DNA from: Fodinibacter sp963747405
GTDB taxonomy: Bacteria; Actinomycetota; Actinomycetes; Actinomycetales; Dermatophilaceae
NCBI GenBank assembly: GCA_963747405.1
Contig: CAVVFG010000025.1
Location: 1 to 64,000 of the forward strand
Length of the DNA stretch: 64,000 nucleotides
Reading direction: 5' to 3'
The notes under the pieces were generated by a model, which was given only the letters and a program-made list of their open reading frames with translations, searched no databases and was not told the DNA's origin. The position numbers were made by a program, and so were the translations under genes. Below are positions 1-9,110 of the stretch, one piece after another (positions within the stretch are counted from its first letter, which is position 1; each line of letters begins with the position of its first letter).

Positions 1-15
1 TGTAGGTTCCGGCGC
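1..15 (+). repeat. Left terminal inverted repeat of the Tn7-like element
   Basis: TGTAGGTTCCGGCGC is the exact reverse complement of 16753-16767. The first 12 bases also match 10 of 12 at the start of the second, truncated element (16774-16785, TGTGGGATCCGG), which supports base 1 as the true terminus. Confidence 0.85.
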
Positions 16-19
16 AAAG

Positions 20-75
20 TGTCGGATTCCTGATTTCTTGTCGGGTGCGTGTCGGATTCCTGGTTTCTTGTCGGG
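20..75 (+). repeat. Two TnsB-site-like 26-bp direct repeats at the left end
   Basis: Copies at 20-45 and 50-75 differ at one base and are 30 bp apart. Each has the layout TGTCG-N9-TTTCTTGTCG. The same layout with matching internal spacing occurs twice in the second left end (from 16793 and 16822). In Tn7-like elements such subterminal repeats bind TnsB; that role here is inferred. They overlap the longest possible tnsA reading frame and so argue for the later tnsA start at 95. Confidence 0.75.
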
Positions 76-94
76 CCGGAGCACGCTGGGAGCC

Positions 95-853
95 ATGGAG
101 CCCGATGCGCTCCGGCCAACGGAGCTGCGGTATCGCACCGCCATGGGCGACGAGGTGATCACCACCCTCGTCGACGTCGACGTCGCTGCGATGGCGGGGG
201 GACTGCCGGTACGTGACTTCTCCTGGCACCCGAAGCAGGGCAACTACCCGGGTTGGTTGTGGACAGCCACGACCAACTCTCTGGTGGGCTACGAGAGCCT
301 GCTGGAGCGCGATCGGGTTCTGCTCGCCGACTTTGACCCCCTCGTGACATCAATCGCGAGCCAGCCCTTCTGGGTGTCGGGTCAGGGCGGTCAGCGCCTG
401 CGTCGGCATGCACCGGACTACCTGTTGATCCGACGCGACGGGTCGGTGGTCATCGTCGACGTCAAACCGGCACGGATGTGCGCGAAGCCTGAGGTCGCCG
501 TCGTCTTGGACTGGACCGGCAGGTTGTGCCGGGCCCGGGGGTGGCGATACGAGGTATTCCATGGCGAGGATCCGATCGTGATGTCCAACGTTCGGTTCAT
601 CGCTCAGGGGCGCCGGTCGATGTTCCTCGACGAGGCCGTTGTTGCGGCAGTGGCTTCTGCCGGACGTATCGGAGCAACTTTGGGGGAGGTTGAGGCCCGG
701 GTGCGGGGTGTCGAGCCGCTGGACGTGCGGACCGGCGTTCTGGCGTTGTTGTGGCGGCAGGTCTGGGCCACGGACTTGAGCCGACCCGTGTCGAGTCGGT
801 CGGTGATCACCGCGATCAGACAGGAAGATGACCTGTGTCCGATGGCATCTTGA
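95..853 (+). CDS. tnsA: TnsA-like endonuclease subunit of the transposase
   Basis: TnsA cuts the 5' ends of the transposon while TnsB cuts and joins the 3' ends. This 252-residue protein has the TnsA-type PD-(D/E)xK nuclease core: YESLLERD (E67/E71), HAPD (D108) and VDVK (K124). The frame is open from 38, but that extension would translate the end repeats. The ATG at 95 aligns with the start of the related tnsA fragment at 16866 (both reach an ELRY segment after about ten residues). The 3' end overlaps tnsB by 19 bp, suggesting translational coupling. It is somewhat shorter than Tn7 TnsA and the C-terminal domain looks compact. Confidence 0.88.
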   Translation: MEPDALRPTELRYRTAMGDEVITTLVDVDVAAMAGGLPVRDFSWHPKQGNYPGWLWTATTNSLVGYESLLERDRVLLADFDPLVTSIASQPFWVSGQGGQRLRRHAPDYLLIRRDGSVVIVDVKPARMCAKPEVAVVLDWTGRLCRARGWRYEVFHGEDPIVMSNVRFIAQGRRSMFLDEAVVAAVASAGRIGATLGEVEARVRGVEPLDVRTGVLALLWRQVWATDLSRPVSSRSVITAIRQEDDLCPMAS

Positions 854-2841
854 CGCTGGAGCCGGGTTCTCGGTTCTGGTTCGAAGGGGAGTCGTGGGAG
901 GTTGACGACTTCCTCGGCGACCAGGCACGCCTTCGCCACGGCACGGCAGTCCGTTCGGTGTCAGTCTCTGCGTTGCTCGCTTCCGCCACGCCCCTTGACC
1001 AAACTCCAGCCGAGGTCCGGTCTCAGCCGTTCGAGCTCCCGGCGGTCGCGCTGGCCGGGCTCACCGCAAGACAACGCCGCGAGCTCGACCGGAAGGTCGA
1101 GGAGCTGCGACCACTGCTCGCGCCGGTGACAAGCGGGCCCAACGGGACCGAGCAGGTGGCGGCCCACGCCGCGCGGATCGGTGTGTCGGTGCGCACATTG
1201 GAGCGGCGGCTGGAGCGGTACGCGTCGCTGGGTCCCGCGGGCCTGATCGACGCACGCTTGCTCAAGGACACCCGACGCGGGGTCGACCCGCGATGGGACG
1301 CCGCCTGCCGGGAGGTCCTGGACTCGTTCGTGGCCGGGTCGACACCAACCCGCAAGACCGTCATCGCCAGGGCCAACCGCGCCTTCGCCGAGGCTGTCCC
1401 GGGCGGCACACCGCCATCGGCCAGCGTGGCGTATCTGCGTGTCAACGAGCTCGCCGTCGGCCGGTACAGCTTCGGCGACGCCAAGCAACGACGCTCGGTG
1501 GCCGAGCGACCGACAGGGCCGTTAGGGCGGTTGCGGTCGACCCGGCCAGGTGAGTTCTTCGTGTTGGATACCAACCGCCTGGACGTCTTCGCGTTGGAAC
1601 CGTTGACCCACCGGTGGGTCAACACCGAGCTGACCGTCGCGATGGACATCCACGACCGCACCATCAAGGGTCTGCGGCTGCGGCCGGTGGCCGCGAAGTC
1701 CGCCGACGTGGCCAGCGTCCTGTTCCAAGCGATGACACCGCAGCGGTGGGGTCACCTACCCACCGCCCCGCAGGGTCCGTACGCGGGCATACCCGAAGGT
1801 CTGTACGTGGGGGAGACCTGCATCGCACCGGACACGATCGTGGTCGACCACGGCCGGATCTACCTTTCGGAGCACACCGCAAGTGTCTGCCGACGCCTGG
1901 GTATCTCGATCCAACCGGCGCTGACCTACAAGCCGACCGACAAGCCGACCCTGGAGCGGTTCTTCCGCACCGCCCGGCAAGGGCTGCTGGACAAGCTGGC
2001 CGCATACAAGGGCCCCGACATCGCCTCCCGCGGCAAGGACGTTCACAACCAGGCGTTCTACTACGTCAGCGAGCTGGAGCAGATCCTGCGCGAGTGGGTC
2101 GGCGAGGTATACCACCACAGCCCGCACGACGGCCTGCCCAAACCGGAGTCGCCGCGCGAGCTGATGACCCCGGCGCAGGCACACGCTCGCGGAATGGCCC
2201 AGTGCGGCCGGCTCCGGTTGCCGATCAAGGAGGACCTGTTCTACGACTTCCTGGAGGTGAACTGGCGCAAGATTCACCACTACGGCGTCGAGGTCGCCAG
2301 CCAGCGCTACGACGGGGCGGGCCTGAACCTATACCGAAACCAGCCATCGCCGTACGGGGGTGCGCACGCCGGGAAGTGGCCGATCCTGCTCGATGTCGAC
2401 GATGTCCGATACGCCTACTTCCAGGACCCGGCTGACCGCACCTGGCACCAGCTGGTGTGGGAGCATGCCGCGACACTGACCGCCCCGTTCAGCCAGGACG
2501 CCGCGGACTTCACCCGGGCGTTGAGCCGCGAGCAGGACAAGTTCGTCGACCCGGCCCAGGCGATGGCGGACCTGCTGGCGAGGTGGCAGGCCGATGAGGT
2601 CATCACCCGACGCGAACGCACCCTGGCCATCCGGATGGCGACCCAACCAGCCCAAGCGCCGCCGGCGCCCGAGGGGGCGCGGGTGCTCGATCCGCACAGC
2701 ACGGCCTCGCTGCCCGGTGTGATCGACTTCCTGCAGCATCGCTCCCAGCGAGCCACCAAGCCCCTGCCCGACGACCTTGACGTCTTCGAGCGCTACTACG
2801 CCGAGCATCCCGAGGGCGGGTTGGCGGTGTTCGACGAATGA
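835..2841 (+). CDS. tnsB: TnsB-like DDE transposase
   Basis: This is the catalytic transposase that binds the end repeats and performs 3' strand transfer. The 668-residue protein has an N-terminal helix-turn-helix region (about residues 90-140) and an rve/Mu-type RNase H core with D245 (VLDTNR), D338 (VVDHGR) and E374 (PTLERFF). The spacing between the last two is exactly 35, the classic DD35E arrangement. A Mu-C-like C-terminal region follows. The GTG start at 835 has an AGGAAG ribosome site about 8 nt upstream, inside the end of tnsA. The stop overlaps the tnsC start as ATGA. No frameshift or missing catalytic residue is visible. Confidence 0.92.
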   Translation: MSDGILTLEPGSRFWFEGESWEVDDFLGDQARLRHGTAVRSVSVSALLASATPLDQTPAEVRSQPFELPAVALAGLTARQRRELDRKVEELRPLLAPVTSGPNGTEQVAAHAARIGVSVRTLERRLERYASLGPAGLIDARLLKDTRRGVDPRWDAACREVLDSFVAGSTPTRKTVIARANRAFAEAVPGGTPPSASVAYLRVNELAVGRYSFGDAKQRRSVAERPTGPLGRLRSTRPGEFFVLDTNRLDVFALEPLTHRWVNTELTVAMDIHDRTIKGLRLRPVAAKSADVASVLFQAMTPQRWGHLPTAPQGPYAGIPEGLYVGETCIAPDTIVVDHGRIYLSEHTASVCRRLGISIQPALTYKPTDKPTLERFFRTARQGLLDKLAAYKGPDIASRGKDVHNQAFYYVSELEQILREWVGEVYHHSPHDGLPKPESPRELMTPAQAHARGMAQCGRLRLPIKEDLFYDFLEVNWRKIHHYGVEVASQRYDGAGLNLYRNQPSPYGGAHAGKWPILLDVDDVRYAYFQDPADRTWHQLVWEHAATLTAPFSQDAADFTRALSREQDKFVDPAQAMADLLARWQADEVITRRERTLAIRMATQPAQAPPAPEGARVLDPHSTASLPGVIDFLQHRSQRATKPLPDDLDVFERYYAEHPEGGLAVFDE

Positions 2842-3908
2842 CCTTCTCCTACACGAGCTGGCTGCACACCAACCGGACCACCCGCTACCGGCTCTCGCGC
2901 AAGACCGGCTGGCTCGCTTACTGCGACAGCGGACCACGCGCCGACCTGCCGGTGCTGAGCCGGGCGCAGGTCGCCCTGCTGGGCGAGGACGACCTGGAGG
3001 ACTACAACCGGGCCCGCGGGATCTGGGTGTCCAACTTGCCCGTCGTGCGCACCCAGCAGGTCCACCACGCCTTCTCCATCTTGGACCAAGTCACCGCCTC
3101 CACCCGCCGCGACGGTGATCGGGTGCGAGCCAACGCCGTCCTGGACGGGCCTTCCGGCTTGGGCAAAACCACCGTCGCCATGACCTACTGCCGCCTCTTC
3201 CACCGCTCCACGATCCGCGCCCTCGGCCCGGACACCGACGCCGGCGAACAACGGCTCCCGGTGGCCACCATCCAGCTCGGCGCCCGGACCACCCCGAAGG
3301 GGCTGCTGGTCAAGATCGCGTCCTTCTACGCCGAAGACGTCGCGCCCTCGATCAACGCCGACCGGCTCGCCGAGGTGGTCCTGGACCTGGTCACCTCCTG
3401 CGAGACCGAGGTCATCACCATCGACGAACTGCACTTCATCGACCCCCGTACAAAGGACGGTCAGGGACTGAGCAACCAGCTCAAGTGGCTCGCCAACGAA
3501 CTGTCCTGCGCCTTCGTCCTGACCGGGGTGGGCTTGGCCGAGCGCCGATTCTTCACCGAAGGGTTCCTCGGCGACCTCGCCGGCTCCACCGCACAGACCT
3601 CCCGGCGCTCCACCCCCATCCCGATGGCCCCGTTCACCACCAGCAGCCCGGCCGGGGCGCGAGCCTGGGCCGACCTGCTGCGCGAACTCGAACCCCAGCT
3701 CAAGCTCGCCGACGCCCAGCCCGGCGTCCTGACCGACCAGGCCCAGCTCATCTTCGCCCGCACCCAGGGCCACATCGGATCGCTGACCACCCTGCTCGAA
3801 CGAGCCTGTGGCCTGGCCTACCGCAGCAGGACCGAGACCCTCACCGAGCACATCCTGACCCGTGTCGCTCTCGACAACGCCGCCGAGCTCAGCTACCGCG
3901 CCAGCTGA
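2838..3908 (+). CDS. tnsC: TnsC/TniB-like AAA+ transposition regulator
   Basis: TnsC-type ATPases connect the target selector (TniQ/TnsD) to the TnsAB transposase and mark the insertion site. The 356-residue protein has a Walker A motif GPSGLGKT (residues 104-111) and a Walker B segment ending ITIDEL (D196, E197). The start overlaps the tnsB stop by four bases. The 3' end overlaps the longest tniQ frame by 47 bp. The length and position fit the TniB branch seen in short Tn7-like and Tn5053-like elements. Confidence 0.9.
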   Translation: MTFSYTSWLHTNRTTRYRLSRKTGWLAYCDSGPRADLPVLSRAQVALLGEDDLEDYNRARGIWVSNLPVVRTQQVHHAFSILDQVTASTRRDGDRVRANAVLDGPSGLGKTTVAMTYCRLFHRSTIRALGPDTDAGEQRLPVATIQLGARTTPKGLLVKIASFYAEDVAPSINADRLAEVVLDLVTSCETEVITIDELHFIDPRTKDGQGLSNQLKWLANELSCAFVLTGVGLAERRFFTEGFLGDLAGSTAQTSRRSTPIPMAPFTTSSPAGARAWADLLRELEPQLKLADAQPGVLTDQAQLIFARTQGHIGSLTTLLERACGLAYRSRTETLTEHILTRVALDNAAELSYRAS

Positions 3909-5676
3909 GCTCGCCCCCGGCCCAGCGAGGGCTGCGGGGAGGCCCCGGCTGACGGCTGCCGGAGGCACCAACCCCGCCCGGTGGCCCCTCAAGGTGGACC
4001 GCCAGCCCGGCGAGGCGCTCGAGAGCTGGCTGCGGACCCTGGCGCACCGCTACGGGCTCACCCCCCGCGCGGCACTACGCCTTCTGGGGGCGACCGTCCT
4101 ACCGCAACGCGTCGCGCGGCTGCATCCGGTCCTGGACCAGGTGGGCCTGGACCGGGTCGCTGAACAGCTCGCCATCGACGCCGGGCACCTCGCGCCCGAC
4201 CCGCTGTTCGAAGCGCTCGAGCAGGCCCGACGCGGATACCTGACGACCTTCCACGACTACCGCGTCCTGGAGGTGCGCGGGCTGCGCTTCTGCCCCAGCT
4301 GCCTGGCCGACGACGACTACTGGCAGGCGTCCTGGGGCAGCCCGTTGCACGCCGTCTGCGTCCGTCATCAGGTTCACCTGGCCACCACCTGCCCTGAGTG
4401 TGCGAACGTGCCCTATGAGAGCCCGGTGTGGCTCACCGCGACCACGCCCGCGTGGTGCTGCGCGGGCCTGTTCGCTCACCAACGCGGCCGGCGGTACAGC
4501 CGCCGCTGCGGAACCGACCTGCGGGCTGCGTCCGTCCCTTGGTCCGCGACGCCGGAGGAGGTACACGCCCAGCAGGTGGTTCTGCTGCTCGCTGCGGCCG
4601 CCGTCGCCGAGGAGGGTGGAGCTGCACGTTGTTGCGGGATCGACGCACCGCCAGCCGTGGCGCTCGAGGCGATCTTGGACCTGGTCCACGCCCAGCTCGG
4701 CGGCCGGTACTACCTGACCTCACCCGCCGAACCCGTGCAGCGCCTGGTCGACGCCCTCACCGTCGCCGTGAGCATCACCAGCCAACCGACCCCCGCCGCG
4801 GCCCGTCACCTCACCACCCGCCACGGCCTGCTCGGGCCGCAGGACCCGCAGGCCCCGCTCGGACCCACCCAGCTGATCCGGGCTCGGCCCCACAACCGGG
4901 CCCTGGAGACGATGACCCTGCTGAACCTGCGCGACCACGCCAGCATCGACGTCAGCCTCCGGAACCGCCTCGGCGCCGACCTACCCTGCTACCCGGCCCA
5001 GCACCGCAACCCCCGCGACGACCAGCACCTCCACCCCGACCAAGGCTTGGCCGAGCTACCGATGAGCCGCATCCCCGCCCTGCTCTGGCCGCAACTACTC
5101 ACGACGGCCCCCGCCAACGCCGCACGGGACGCGGACCCCGTCATCGCTCGCGCCGCCGCCTCGATGGCCCTGGCCAAAACCGCCAGCAGCCGACGCTGGC
5201 AGCTCCTGGCCACCGACCTGGGCCTACCAGCGGCCGTCGCCAGCCCAATCCACCGCTACTGGCACCGGCTGCGCCACGACGGGACGTGGACGGACTACCT
5301 CGCCTGGATCGATCACATCTTCGTCACCCTGCACCGAACCGAGGTGCCGATCCACTACCAGCTGCGCAGAGCCGTCGCCGCCAACCACAACTACCTCACC
5401 GGCTGCGCAACGGACGTCCTCGCCGACCGCCGCATGCCACGGCCGGCCGGGCTCGGGCCCACCTCCCTGGTTCGGCTGTTCTGGCCCGCGTTCACCGAAT
5501 CCGAGCTGTGGCTCGCCCCATTAGCCACCCCACCACCCGACGCGAAAGCGGCCCGGGTGCTACGCACGCTGCGGGCCGACCCCACCTCGCTGACCCCATG
5601 GCTGGACGCGCTTCACCACCGCCTGGTCCAGGAGTTCCCCGACGCGGCCGGCCCGCTGACCTGGGTCCCGCCTTGA
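3862..5676 (+). CDS. tniQ: TniQ/TnsD-family target-site selector
   Basis: TniQ/TnsD proteins recognise the insertion site and recruit TnsC. A zinc-binding cluster is visible: CPSC at residues 144-147, C166 with H169, and CPEC at 177-180, typical of the TniQ N-terminal domain. At 604 residues it is of TnsD size rather than the short TniQ of CRISPR-linked elements, so a fixed chromosomal attachment site is likely. The start is uncertain: GTG 3862 lies inside tnsC, and GTG 3994 just before the conserved region (DRQPGEALESW) is the alternative. It is the last gene of the transposition operon. Confidence 0.85.
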   Translation: MSLSTTPPSSATAPAELAPGPARAAGRPRLTAAGGTNPARWPLKVDRQPGEALESWLRTLAHRYGLTPRAALRLLGATVLPQRVARLHPVLDQVGLDRVAEQLAIDAGHLAPDPLFEALEQARRGYLTTFHDYRVLEVRGLRFCPSCLADDDYWQASWGSPLHAVCVRHQVHLATTCPECANVPYESPVWLTATTPAWCCAGLFAHQRGRRYSRRCGTDLRAASVPWSATPEEVHAQQVVLLLAAAAVAEEGGAARCCGIDAPPAVALEAILDLVHAQLGGRYYLTSPAEPVQRLVDALTVAVSITSQPTPAAARHLTTRHGLLGPQDPQAPLGPTQLIRARPHNRALETMTLLNLRDHASIDVSLRNRLGADLPCYPAQHRNPRDDQHLHPDQGLAELPMSRIPALLWPQLLTTAPANAARDADPVIARAAASMALAKTASSRRWQLLATDLGLPAAVASPIHRYWHRLRHDGTWTDYLAWIDHIFVTLHRTEVPIHYQLRRAVAANHNYLTGCATDVLADRRMPRPAGLGPTSLVRLFWPAFTESELWLAPLATPPPDAKAARVLRTLRADPTSLTPWLDALHHRLVQEFPDAAGPLTWVPP

Positions 5677-5715
5677 CTCGACCAATCCCCCGGCAGCCCA
5701 GACAACCGTCCCGCA

Positions 5716-6141
5716 GTGCCAACCGGAACGCCGGACATTGCACCCGATCCGCAGGATCGCAAAGGGTGGCGCTCCCAAATCCGCATCGGACTGGCCGCCC
5801 TGAACTGGGTCCACAGCGGGGGCGGCGACGACCTCCACGAGATCCAGGCACAGGCTCGCCGGATCGTTACGCCCGAGCAGCGAAGCCTGCAATTCCACGA
5901 CAGGTGGGTGAAACGCGACCTGGCCCTCCTGCAGGGCGCCGGTCCCAACGCGTGCACCCACGCCAGCGGCCCGACCGGGCCGCGCCTCAGCCACACGCTC
6001 GCTCTACGCCGCGCCGGCGACAGAGTCACCCGCGGCGCGCAATGGGACCCCGACGAATACAGCAGCCAGGAAGTAGAGCGTCAAGGCTCGACGAGTTTCG
6101 GTTGGCACTCACCATCGGCCCTACCGCCCACCCGAAGGTGA
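5716..6141 (+). CDS. Hypothetical protein downstream of tniQ
   Basis: A 141-codon frame with mostly G/C third positions follows tniQ in the same frame after its stop, with a GTG start at 5716. The middle (about residues 15-75) looks protein-like, with mixed charged and hydrophobic residues. The last 30 residues have poorer codon use, so the true end or an indel is uncertain. No family is recognised. It could be the first cargo gene, a transposition accessory gene, or a decayed piece. Confidence 0.4.
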   Translation: MPTGTPDIAPDPQDRKGWRSQIRIGLAALNWVHSGGGDDLHEIQAQARRIVTPEQRSLQFHDRWVKRDLALLQGAGPNACTHASGPTGPRLSHTLALRRAGDRVTRGAQWDPDEYSSQEVERQGSTSFGWHSPSALPPTRR

Positions 6142-6299
6142 CTGCGTCCTCGCTCCCGAGACTTCAGAGTTCGTGGTAGCCATCGCGGTGCTAGCAAAGG
6201 ACCCCTGCGAGTAGCGGGCCCTTCGCCACGACCAAGTCGCCCTATCCGCGGCATGTGAGTGCGAACGGACGCGCGCGTGCGGCGTGACACCATTCGGAC

Positions 6300-6623
6300 A
6301 TGGCAGACGTGGCAGTCGATGCTGAAGTTGACAAGGACGGCCGCACCGTCGCTTGCGCCAAGATCGCAAGCGGCGACTGGGAAGTTAACGTCAGGGCCAC
6401 GCCGCTTGAGTTCGCCACGTTGGATTCCATCCTCACTGCCACCTGGGCGTCTCGCAACTCGATTGCGGTAGGCAGGTCCGCGGGAGCCCCTGGTTGTGTC
6501 TGGTCGTGCGACGGGCCCACCGCTTCGATCCTGATTGGCTCCGACGACGAGACGTGGGATGTCTCCCTCGCGGTCCCTGTCGACGTCGTTGATCGCATCG
6601 TCGAACTCGTCCGGGGCCTCTGA
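6300..6623 (+). CDS. Small hypothetical cargo protein
   Basis: A 107-residue acidic protein with ATG start 6300. No family is recognised. The sequence alternates beta-like segments (for example WEVNVRATPLEF and WDVSLAVPVDVV) and ends in a helical VVDRIVELVRGL. It has no membrane segment or signal peptide, so it is probably cytoplasmic. It is preceded by a junction motif (6248) and followed by another (6661), so it forms one cassette-like unit. CACCAT at 6288, 12 nt before the ATG, could be a weak -10 box of a leaderless transcript. Confidence 0.6.
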   Translation: MADVAVDAEVDKDGRTVACAKIASGDWEVNVRATPLEFATLDSILTATWASRNSIAVGRSAGAPGCVWSCDGPTASILIGSDDETWDVSLAVPVDVVDRIVELVRGL

Positions 6624-6707
6624 CGCGAGGCAGGGCGAACTGGCACAGCTCGTCCTATCCGCGGCAAATGAGGAAACGTCCTGGCTTCGCCATGCGACGA
6701 TCTCGGC

Positions 6708-7050
6708 ATGCAGCAACTCGAGGACGGCTGGCAGAGCGAGGGCCGCGTCCTGCTGGAAGGACTTCGAGGCCCATGGCGACCACTACTCGATCGCAGGCGG
6801 CCCGCGTGGTGTCTCCCTGTGGTCGCAAGGCAACGCTGGAATCGACATTCCCAGCGCCGTGATCTACGGCATCTGGAGCACCTTTGCAGGTGTGACCTCA
6901 CGAACCAACGTTGTCAAGGTGCGCCGCCGGAAGTGGGGTCCGATCCGGCTGCAAGTGCTCCGCCGCGAGTTCCCAGAGTCCAAGAACCTCCTCGAGTGCG
7001 TCAAGACCGTCGAGCAGGAAGTGCGCGACGGCGCCACTGGACTTGCCTGA
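6708..7050 (+). pseudogene. Hypothetical cargo gene with a single-base frameshift
   Basis: The start (ATG 6708, MQQLEDGWQSEGRVLLE) is in one frame. The rest, beginning DFEAHGDHYSIAGG and ending at 7050, is in the next frame. Removing one G from the GG at 6759-6760 joins them into a smooth protein of about 113 residues. Neither frame alone makes a sensible product: the downstream frame has no nearby start, and the upstream frame becomes Arg/Pro-rich. The C-terminal half is basic (VRRRKWGPIRLQVLRREF) then acidic. No family is recognised. It may be a genuine pseudogene or a sequencing indel. Confidence 0.6.
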
Positions 7051-7781
7051 CTCGCTTCCCCTCCGCTGGCGCCATCCCCAGCTCTCGATTGCGCTTGGGT
7101 CAGCCGCACGGGTCGCGGCAGAAGAGGATGTTTGCCCTCAACAGACCTGAGGTAGGACGGCGTGCCCACACCTGCCGCTTCAGAAGCACTGATGAGTTCC
7201 CGCACGGTACCCCTTGAGTCCTGACGGAGCGCTCGCGTACCCCTGGAACTGGGGAGCGAGCGTTGGCCGCGGCTGGCCGCAGTCCTTGGGCCGTCTTTGT
7301 CGTCTGCCCAGGCCTCGATGATGCTGCGAGCCGTGGCTGCGACGTGTCGGCGTTGATCCCGATGCCTGCCCTAGCTGCAACCCAACCTGATGGCCGGGTA
7401 CACCGAGCGGGTCTGTCCATCGACCCTGGGGCCATGCACCGCTACGGATGACCGCTGACGATCACCCGCCCGCCTTCGCCGTTGCTATTGGGAATGAAGT
7501 GCGTCGAGGGCGGCGATCGATGTGGTTGCGGACGATCCACCACACGGTCCAGAGCACGAAGGACTTGGCCGAGGCTCACCCCGGTCTTGGCCGGCGGGGA
7601 TGATCGCGCCCTTACGTGCCGCTTGAGCATTGTCATCATCTCGGCCTCCCCTCAACGCTTCTTCCGCACGGCACACCCAACTGCTGATCTATCAACGTTA
7701 CGCCTGAGCAGCCGATGCGTCTGCACGATCCACCCGCTGCTGTCCACGCGACCTCACGGGGGGCGGCATTTGCGGATGTTG
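7051..7781. other. Cargo stretch without a convincing gene
   Basis: About 730 bp with two junction motifs (7115 and 7763). The frames that are open on either strand are Arg/Pro-rich or lack plausible starts. A minus-strand frame at 7442-7639 (65 codons, with LGQVLRALDRVV) is the best candidate and may be the remains of a gene. A stem-loop-like sequence lies near 7228-7266 (CGCTCGC pairing with GCGAGCG). Nothing here is annotated as a gene with confidence. Confidence 0.5.
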
Positions 7782-8279
7782 CTAGTCCTCGTCCAACAGC
7801 AGTCCCAGCGCGCGGAAGACCTCCGCTTCCAACGTCAGCCAGTTGCCTGCTCCCCATGCACCGACGGGAGGGACAGGCTCGGGCAGTGCGTTGGCCCGTT
7901 CGTCGAACCAGCGGGGCCCGGCTGCGTAGACGTTGGTCTGGAAGCAGTGCTCACGGAGGACTTCCCCTTCCTCGAGGGGGAGATTCGCCAAGGTCTCGAA
8001 GTAGCCCCTGCTCCAGCCCAGCCTGTTGATGAGCTGGGGCGGAACGAGAAGCCGGTCAGCGCCCAGGTGTTGGCGGTCGGGCACCTTCTTGTCGCTCGAC
8101 CTGTAGTCGTACACGTACACCAGGTTCACGGTGCCGCTGTCCTCAGCAAGAGCCCAGCGAGCGGCGGTTGAGACGACCCGTCCGAACAGAAAGCTGTCGT
8201 CGGGAAGCACCATCGCAAATACGTCACCGGCACGTAGTGCCTTACGGGAGGGGCGAAGCACTCGCAGGTTCCGGGACAT
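7782..8279 (-). CDS. Imm26-family immunity protein
   Basis: A 165-residue protein whose start (ATG at 8279) opens into GDVFAMVLPDDSFLFGRVV, the pattern typical of Imm26 proteins. Imm26 proteins are predicted to neutralise polymorphic nuclease-type toxins. No toxin gene adjoins it, so it is an orphan immunity gene, as often found in mobile cargo. The frame is open to 8408, but the extra residues are Arg-rich and unlike the family. It is transcribed against its neighbours, yet the flanking junction motifs (7763, 8344) stay on the + strand. The stop codon lies 4 nt from the GGATG that ends the downstream motif region. Confidence 0.7.
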   Translation of the reverse strand: MSRNLRVLRPSRKALRAGDVFAMVLPDDSFLFGRVVSTAARWALAEDSGTVNLVYVYDYRSSDKKVPDRQHLGADRLLVPPQLINRLGWSRGYFETLANLPLEEGEVLREHCFQTNVYAAGPRWFDERANALPEPVPPVGAWGAGNWLTLEAEVFRALGLLLDED

Positions 8280-8428
8280 GGCCTCGGACCCCACCGAAGC
8301 CTCATGACGACGCCGTGGGAACGTCCTCAATTCAGCACGATGAGCGGCAAATCCGGACACCGCTCGATCGACGGCTGGGGCGCCACCATTCCGTTGGCGT
8401 GGCGGCAAGGCAGGGCACGATGGTCGGC

Positions 8429-8938
8429 ATGACGCTGACTACCGCTCGCCTGCAGTTGCGCTCGTTCACGGAGTCGGACTTCGGCTGGCTCCACCCCCTC
8501 GCGGCGAGCCCAGTGGTGACGCGCTACACGGACTGGGGTCCGAACACGCCGGAGGAGACGCGGTCCTTCCTCGTGGCGGCTTTGCAGTCAGGGAGCGGCC
8601 CGGACGAGTTCACGTGGGCGGTAACGATGTCGGATGGGACGGGAATCGGCTCCGCCGGACTCGAGGTGACCAGCCGCGGCAATCAGCGCGCGTCCTTCGG
8701 GTACATGCTCGACCCAAGGTGCTGGGGGCAGGGCTACGCGACGGAGGTAGCGGTGGCTCTTGTTGGGTTTGCCCAGGCGCTTGGCATGCACCGCGTCGAG
8801 GCGACGTGCCATCCCGACAACGCGGGGTCCGTGCGGGTGCTGGAGAAGGCCGGGCTGACGAAGGAGGGCCGGCTCCGAGACCACTTGCTCGTTCGAGGGG
8901 CATGGCGCGACAGCCTCCTGTTCTCTGTCGTCGTCTGA
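8429..8938 (+). CDS. GNAT N-acetyltransferase, RimJ/RimL-like
   Basis: A 169-residue protein beginning TTARLQLRSFTESDFGWL, typical of RimJ/RimL-type acetyltransferases that transfer acetyl from acetyl-CoA to an amine. The acetyl-CoA-binding segment is CWGQGYATEVAVAL, followed by VEATCHPDNAGSVRVLEKAG, the usual motif A/B layout. The substrate is unknown: ribosomal proteins, small amines or antibiotics are possible. Starts at 8420 and 8429 are both ATG in frame; 8429 matches the family start better. It is a single-gene cargo unit. Confidence 0.85.
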   Translation: MTLTTARLQLRSFTESDFGWLHPLAASPVVTRYTDWGPNTPEETRSFLVAALQSGSGPDEFTWAVTMSDGTGIGSAGLEVTSRGNQRASFGYMLDPRCWGQGYATEVAVALVGFAQALGMHRVEATCHPDNAGSVRVLEKAGLTKEGRLRDHLLVRGAWRDSLLFSVVV

Positions 8939-9110
8939 GGATCGCGGGCCCCTATGCAGAGCCGCCACCGACGCCTTCTGGGCGTGTGACGCGAGCCGCC
9001 ACGAGCTTGCGGTCATCGGCAATGAAGCTTCCCTGTCCGCGGCAGAAGAGGATGGGTGTGCGCAGCCATGCGGGCCCTTGCTTGTGGAAGGGTTCGCAAG
9101 TTACCTTGGA

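Noticed and set aside
38..94. N-terminal extension of TnsA
   Set aside because: These codons translate the transposon end repeats; the ATG at 95 aligns with the related tnsA start at 16866.
4428..6179. Long Arg/Pro-rich frame overlapping tniQ
   Set aside because: It is a shadow frame of tniQ with the composition typical of out-of-frame GC-rich DNA.
7100..7435. Minus-strand frame of 111 codons
   Set aside because: It reads through a junction motif (giving ILFCR-like residues, as at 9040) and has non-coding composition.
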